Shown here in pieces: positions 7,081 through 8,790 of a stretch of DNA of 8,790 nucleotides. The DNA is from Flavobacterium sp. (GTDB lineage: Bacteria; Bacteroidota; Bacteroidia; Flavobacteriales; Flavobacteriaceae). Both the position numbers and the translations under genes were made by a program. The notes below the pieces were generated by a model, which was given only the letters and a program-made list of their open reading frames with translations, was not told where the DNA came from and made no database searches. The stretch lies in the NCBI GenBank assembly GCA_030152225.1, contig JASLHL010000099.1:1-8790 (forward strand), in the 5' to 3' direction. The first letter of the stretch is position 1; each line of letters opens with the position of its first letter.

Positions 7081-7110
7081 ACTAGAGGTGTAAACGTTCG
7101 CTCTCCTAGT
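7081..7110 (-). other. Weak hairpin 3' of the AraC-like gene
   Basis: ACTAG (7081-7085) pairs with CTAGT (7106-7110), with imperfect inner pairing. On the minus strand TTGTTT follows. It lies 86 bases after the stop at 7196 and might be an early terminator, but the stem is short. Confidence 0.25.
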
Positions 7111-7195
7111 GGATTCATTATTTTTCAGGGTATTTCCCTTTAGGTACTCTACCTTCTCTTTTATTCAACCTGCATCTTCTTTATTTATTCTTAAC

Positions 7196-8296
7196 TTAAT
7201 CCGTTAAAAGCTCAGAGGGAGCAAATCCATAGAAGTAAACAAAAGCGCGATAAAAAGACAATCGCGTATTAAACCCACAAACGACTGTCAATTCTTCCAC
7301 TGTAATATTCTTTTCTCTTTCGCGAATTACGTTGATTGCATACTCTACTTTCAATCGGTTGATGTACTGCTTAAAGCTTGATGATTGCGATTTTTTAAAA
7401 TAATCGTTCAATTTATTTTTATCTACTAGAGTCAGCTCTGCTACTTTATGTAAAGTCAAATTGTGATCCAGAAAAAGTCCCGTTTCAATAATCTTTGTGT
7501 AAAGTAATTGCTTTAAAAGGGTTGGATCCAAAAAAGAAGCCTCGGAACGAATCACTTCTTTTCCTTTTTCCTTTTTTTCAGCTGCTTCTTTCTCATGCAC
7601 TACCTTTCTAGTAATCATGACATTAGTTCCCTGAAAATATTTCCACTTTAGTATTTTTGCTGACGTTGTTTTTTTTTGCTGGTATTGTCTAATAAAAATT
7701 ACCCCTTCATGAAAATAGGCATACAGCAGTATGCACAAACCATAGCATAAAAAAAGCGAATTGTTATTCATAAAACGCTCGCCTCCTTTGAGCCAAGCAC
7801 TACTGAACAAAAAAGCAAATACAAATAGCAGAACGACATAATACAAAATCGCAACTTCTTGATATTTTGTATGCTCCTTATTATTGATAAAGTTTAAATA
7901 CCCATAGCTTCCAAATCCCACAGCAGTCAAAATACTAACAAGTTGAATGATTGCATTAAACTGCTTTATATGTTCAGGGAAAAAAAAGTAACAGTAAAAA
8001 AATCCACCAAGTAACACCAACAAGGCAAGTGCTATAGCTAGAAAATAACCTAATGATCGTTGCTTTTCAACCGTTAACAACAAGAGCAAAGGTCCATTCA
8101 AACAACTAAACAATATACCCAATGGCAGGTCACGACCAATTTCATAATGAGATATTCCATAGACGAATAAGGAAAAAAGGGTCAGTAAGCTACTGATATA
8201 TAAAATATTTACGCTTAAAATAGTTTTTCTTTTTTTAAGAAAAAATAGCAAGGCGTACCCAATAAAACCTAAAACAACAACAAAAATCACATGCAT
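7196..8296 (-). CDS. Seven-helix membrane protein with C-terminal AraC-type DNA-binding domain
   Basis: The 366 residues divide into a membrane half and a DNA-binding half. Hydrophobic helices lie at about 3-20, 27-48, 56-74, 83-105, 112-134, 148-168 and 178-202. A charged cytoplasmic linker (about 205-255, rich in Lys and Glu) follows, then a helix-turn-helix region (about 258-366). The first helix-turn-helix is around NLTLHKVAELTLVDKNKLNDYF (split at 279-290 and 291-300). The second is around ITVEELTVVCGFNTRLSFY (331-349), where GFNTRLSFYRAF matches the AraC signature GFxxxxxFxRxF, and it ends GFAPSEL. Flavobacteria often encode such membrane-anchored regulators. The ligand and targets are unknown. 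The seven-helix layout suggests direct sensing at the inner membrane. It is likely transcribed alone or with the partial gene 158 bases upstream, which may be a relative of its membrane half. Confidence 0.88.
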   Translation of the reverse strand: MHVIFVVVLGFIGYALLFFLKKRKTILSVNILYISSLLTLFSLFVYGISHYEIGRDLPLGILFSCLNGPLLLLLTVEKQRSLGYFLAIALALLVLLGGFFYCYFFFPEHIKQFNAIIQLVSILTAVGFGSYGYLNFINNKEHTKYQEVAILYYVVLLFVFAFLFSSAWLKGGERFMNNNSLFLCYGLCILLYAYFHEGVIFIRQYQQKKTTSAKILKWKYFQGTNVMITRKVVHEKEAAEKKEKGKEVIRSEASFLDPTLLKQLLYTKIIETGLFLDHNLTLHKVAELTLVDKNKLNDYFKKSQSSSFKQYINRLKVEYAINVIREREKNITVEELTVVCGFNTRLSFYRAFVYFYGFAPSELLTD

Positions 8297-8439
8297 ATTT
8301 CAAAAAGATAAATCGTATTTTTTATAATTTACATCAAACAATCAAACAGGAATGAAATCAGTATGAGCGCGTCACAAAAAACGAACTGTCCCTATTTTTA
8401 TCTAATTCCCTTCTTTTTGGCTATCAATCCACAAAGTCT

Positions 8440-8468
8440 AGGGGACTATTTATTTCACGTTGTCCCCT
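8440..8468. other. Hairpin overlapping the stop of the upstream membrane gene
   Basis: AGGGGAC (8440-8446) pairs perfectly with GTCCCCT (8462-8468) around a 15-base loop that contains the stop codon at 8455-8457. On the minus strand no strong T-run follows, so termination is doubtful. On the plus strand TTT follows directly. It could weaken read-through into the AraC-like gene. Confidence 0.3.
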
Positions 8469-8790
8469 TTTGCTTAGTCCTATTTTTTACCTGTTTGATG
8501 CCCCATTGCAACAAGGTTAAAATAGAGACAAAAAGCAGGATACTTTTAATCCCTACGTAAAAATGACTGATGTACATCGCATACTCTTCCTCAAAAAAAG
8601 CAGAAAAAATTACCTCCGCATTGACGAGTAAAAAATAAAAGAAAAGAAAACAGTTAACAAAGTATACATAGGCTTGAATTTCATTGTTCAAGAAGCTAAA
8701 ACGCTTAAAATACAGCAGGAAAAACACCGCATACATCAGGGTATAAAAATTAAATAAAAACAGGCTAATCCATCTTTTTTCCTCAAAAAG
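8455..8790 (-). CDS. Multi-helix membrane protein, C-terminal part (5' end outside window)
   Basis: The frame is open from the right edge to TGA at 8455-8457, giving 111 visible residues. A Met at 8736-8734 exists, but the frame stays open for 18 codons upstream of it with the same hydrophobic character, so the true start is outside the window. Three hydrophobic helices are visible (around FNFYTLMYAVFFLLYF, FVNCFLFFYFLLVNAEVIF and YVGIKSILLFVSILTLLQW), followed by a basic tail, IKQVKNRTKQK. No enzyme or DNA-binding motif is seen. Helix order, loop placement and the basic exit resemble helices 5-7 of the downstream AraC-like protein, which ends that part with IRQYQQKK. This is a topological resemblance judged by eye, not a proven homology. 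A 158-base gap separates it from that gene. Confidence 0.7.
   Translation of the reverse strand, partial: LFEEKRWISLFLFNFYTLMYAVFFLLYFKRFSFLNNEIQAYVYFVNCFLFFYFLLVNAEVIFSAFFEEEYAMYISHFYVGIKSILLFVSILTLLQWGIKQVKNRTKQKGTT

Larger units (their letters stand above)
6029..7195. other. 1.17 kb spacer without a convincing gene
   Basis: I accept no protein gene here. Plus-strand open frames near 5995-6234 and 6883-7068 have unlikely composition, and the first overlaps the OmpA-like gene. The spacer holds the second copy of the shared box (6345-6416), a plus-strand terminator-like hairpin (6467-6515) and two minus-strand terminator-like hairpins (6849-6896, 6934-6975). If the box marks the promoter, the OmpA-like gene has a leader of roughly 300 bases (6029-6344). 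That leader contains a small hairpin near 6057-6076. The part from 6517 to 6848 shows nothing I can name. Confidence 0.65.

Noticed and set aside
7191..7207. TTAAC-N7-GTTAA across the stop of the AraC-like gene, similar to the half-sites of the shared box
   Set aside because: The spacer is 7 rather than 4, the rest of the box is absent, and part of it is coding sequence.
8363..8560. Plus-strand open frame of 65 codons
   Set aside because: It overlaps the minus-strand membrane gene, which has a longer open frame to the window edge and a consistent hydrophobic pattern.

Overview
The window is an AT-rich stretch that reads as a Bacteroidota chromosome, most likely Flavobacteriales. A Myroides- or Flavobacterium-like genome is my inference. 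The grounds are exported proteins with an N-terminal QVGIGTSTPN signature, a TPR/PD40/carboxypeptidase-regulatory-like/OmpA protein, a partial protein of the type fed to the type IX secretion system (T9SS), A-rich leaders without Shine-Dalgarno sequences at the proper spacing, and long AT-rich spacers. No tRNA, rRNA, insertion sequence or CRISPR array was seen.

Every gene I accept is on the minus strand, so transcription runs from high to low coordinates. From the right edge: (1) the C-terminal part of a multi-helix membrane protein (8455-8790, cut by the window edge); (2) a seven-helix membrane protein with a C-terminal AraC-type DNA-binding domain (7196-8296); (3) a gene-free 1.17 kb spacer (6029-7195) holding terminator-like hairpins on both strands and a conserved upstream box; (4) a 653-residue OmpA-family envelope protein (4067-6028) with its own terminator; (5) a 0.79 kb spacer (3281-4066) with a second copy of the box; (6) a two-gene unit of an 836-residue exported modular repeat protein (770-3280) and, 3 bases on and in the same frame, a partial exported protein (1-766).

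The genes fit a cell-surface programme. The 836-residue protein looks like an elongated fibre built from 88- and 36-residue modules. Its partner looks like a T9SS-exported surface protein. The OmpA protein would tether an outer-membrane assembly to peptidoglycan. The most notable non-coding signal is a box of about 71 bases, ending in a TTTAAC-N4-(G/A)TTAAA half-palindrome, found upstream of both surface-protein units. It suggests shared regulation. The membrane AraC-like protein is a possible but unproven regulator, and the neighbouring partial gene may be a relative of its membrane domain lacking a DNA-binding part.
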